This document shows, one piece after another, positions 63,917 through 64,000 of a DNA stretch of 64,000 nt. The stretch is taken from NCBI GenBank assembly GCA_030606485.1, contig JAUWGH010000007.1:131320-195319 (forward strand), read 5' to 3'. A program made the position numbers and the translations under genes. The DNA comes from Promethearchaeota archaeon (GTDB lineage Archaea; Asgardarchaeota; Lokiarchaeia; Sigyniarchaeales; SOKP01). Numbering within the stretch: position 1 is the stretch's first letter; each line of letters begins with the position of its first letter. Under the pieces are notes generated by a model. The model had not been told where the DNA came from and ran no database searches. It was given only the letters and a program-made list of their open reading frames with translations.

Positions 63917-64000
63917 TTCTACATATGCCTCTATTAATTTTTGTAATAATAATTCAAAATATATTAAAAAAAATTCTTATGAAACAAATATTTCAGAAAT

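Noticed and set aside
1-64000. CRISPR array or IS element
   Set aside because: No regularly spaced repeat of 20 or more bases, no transposase, and no terminal inverted repeats were seen. The CARF protein alone does not show CRISPR presence.

Overview
The window is about 64 kb of very AT-rich archaeal chromosome. The informational genes are archaeal or eukaryote-like: fibrillarin/Nop5, an Rrp4/Rrp41/Rrp42 exosome, proteasome alpha, SBDS, prefoldin beta, CDC48, FEN1, GatD/GatE, an archaeal MAT and intron-containing tRNAs. Added to these are AN1 zinc fingers fused to membrane protease-like domains, ZPR1, a JAMM-family protein and a possible roadblock-like protein. This mixture suggests an Asgard archaeon, perhaps Lokiarchaeia-like. 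That placement is inferred from gene content and composition; no phylogeny was made.

Layout. (1) 298-9165: eight tightly packed plus-strand genes. Only the AAA+ ATPase (4866-5942) is clearly a known family. The others are a two-zinc-ribbon protein, helical proteins, a lysine-rich protein, a coiled-coil protein that looks like an SMC/Rad50 protein lacking its P-loop, and a tandem winged-helix protein resembling ScpB/KITE subunits. This is the best candidate for an undescribed system. (2) 9162-13490: a minus-strand Sm-like protein, two AN1-finger membrane proteins (rhomboid-like and site-2 protease), small ORFs, a zinc ribbon and a radical-SAM activase. (3) 13691-19608: MAT, an orphan CARF-wHTH regulator behind a perfect palindrome, a COG1395-type regulator, RNase HII, and the fibrillarin/Nop5 operon. 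(4) 19718-33426: pyrD/pyrK, elp3, gatE/gatD, rpl2, an acyl-CoA ligase, two genes for a CDP-alcohol headgroup pathway, and an M32 carboxypeptidase. (5) 33479-37068: four tRNA genes, two with introns at unusual positions, around a JAMM-like gene, then DUF2110 and membrane genes. (6) 37309-46007: the archaeal superoperon psmA-SBDS-rrp4-rrp41-rrp42-rpl37ae-pcc1-pfdB-DHH, with an ECF transporter module behind it. (7) 46040-48429: Cgi121, a THUMP protein and Sua5; with Pcc1 this gives several t6A genes within about 6 kb. (8) 48654-64000: pyruvate:ferredoxin oxidoreductase (porGDAB), ZPR1, PPi-type phosphofructokinase, glycerophosphodiesterase and glycerol kinase, a HerA-like ATPase, CDC48, FEN1 and NAD kinase.

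In at least four genes (zinc ribbon, AAA+ ATPase, Nop5, acyl-CoA ligase) conserved-looking N-terminal sequence continues in frame upstream of the first ATG/GTG/TTG. It ends at an ATT codon, just after an in-frame stop and 6-9 nt behind a Shine-Dalgarno-like purine run. Coordinates for those genes use the proposed AUU start.

The genes combine into a heterotroph or fermenter profile: ferredoxin-linked 2-oxoacid oxidation, PPi-dependent glycolysis, glycerophosphodiester use, and a full tRNA and RNA processing complement. No CRISPR array, insertion sequence, integrase, rRNA or replication origin was recognised.
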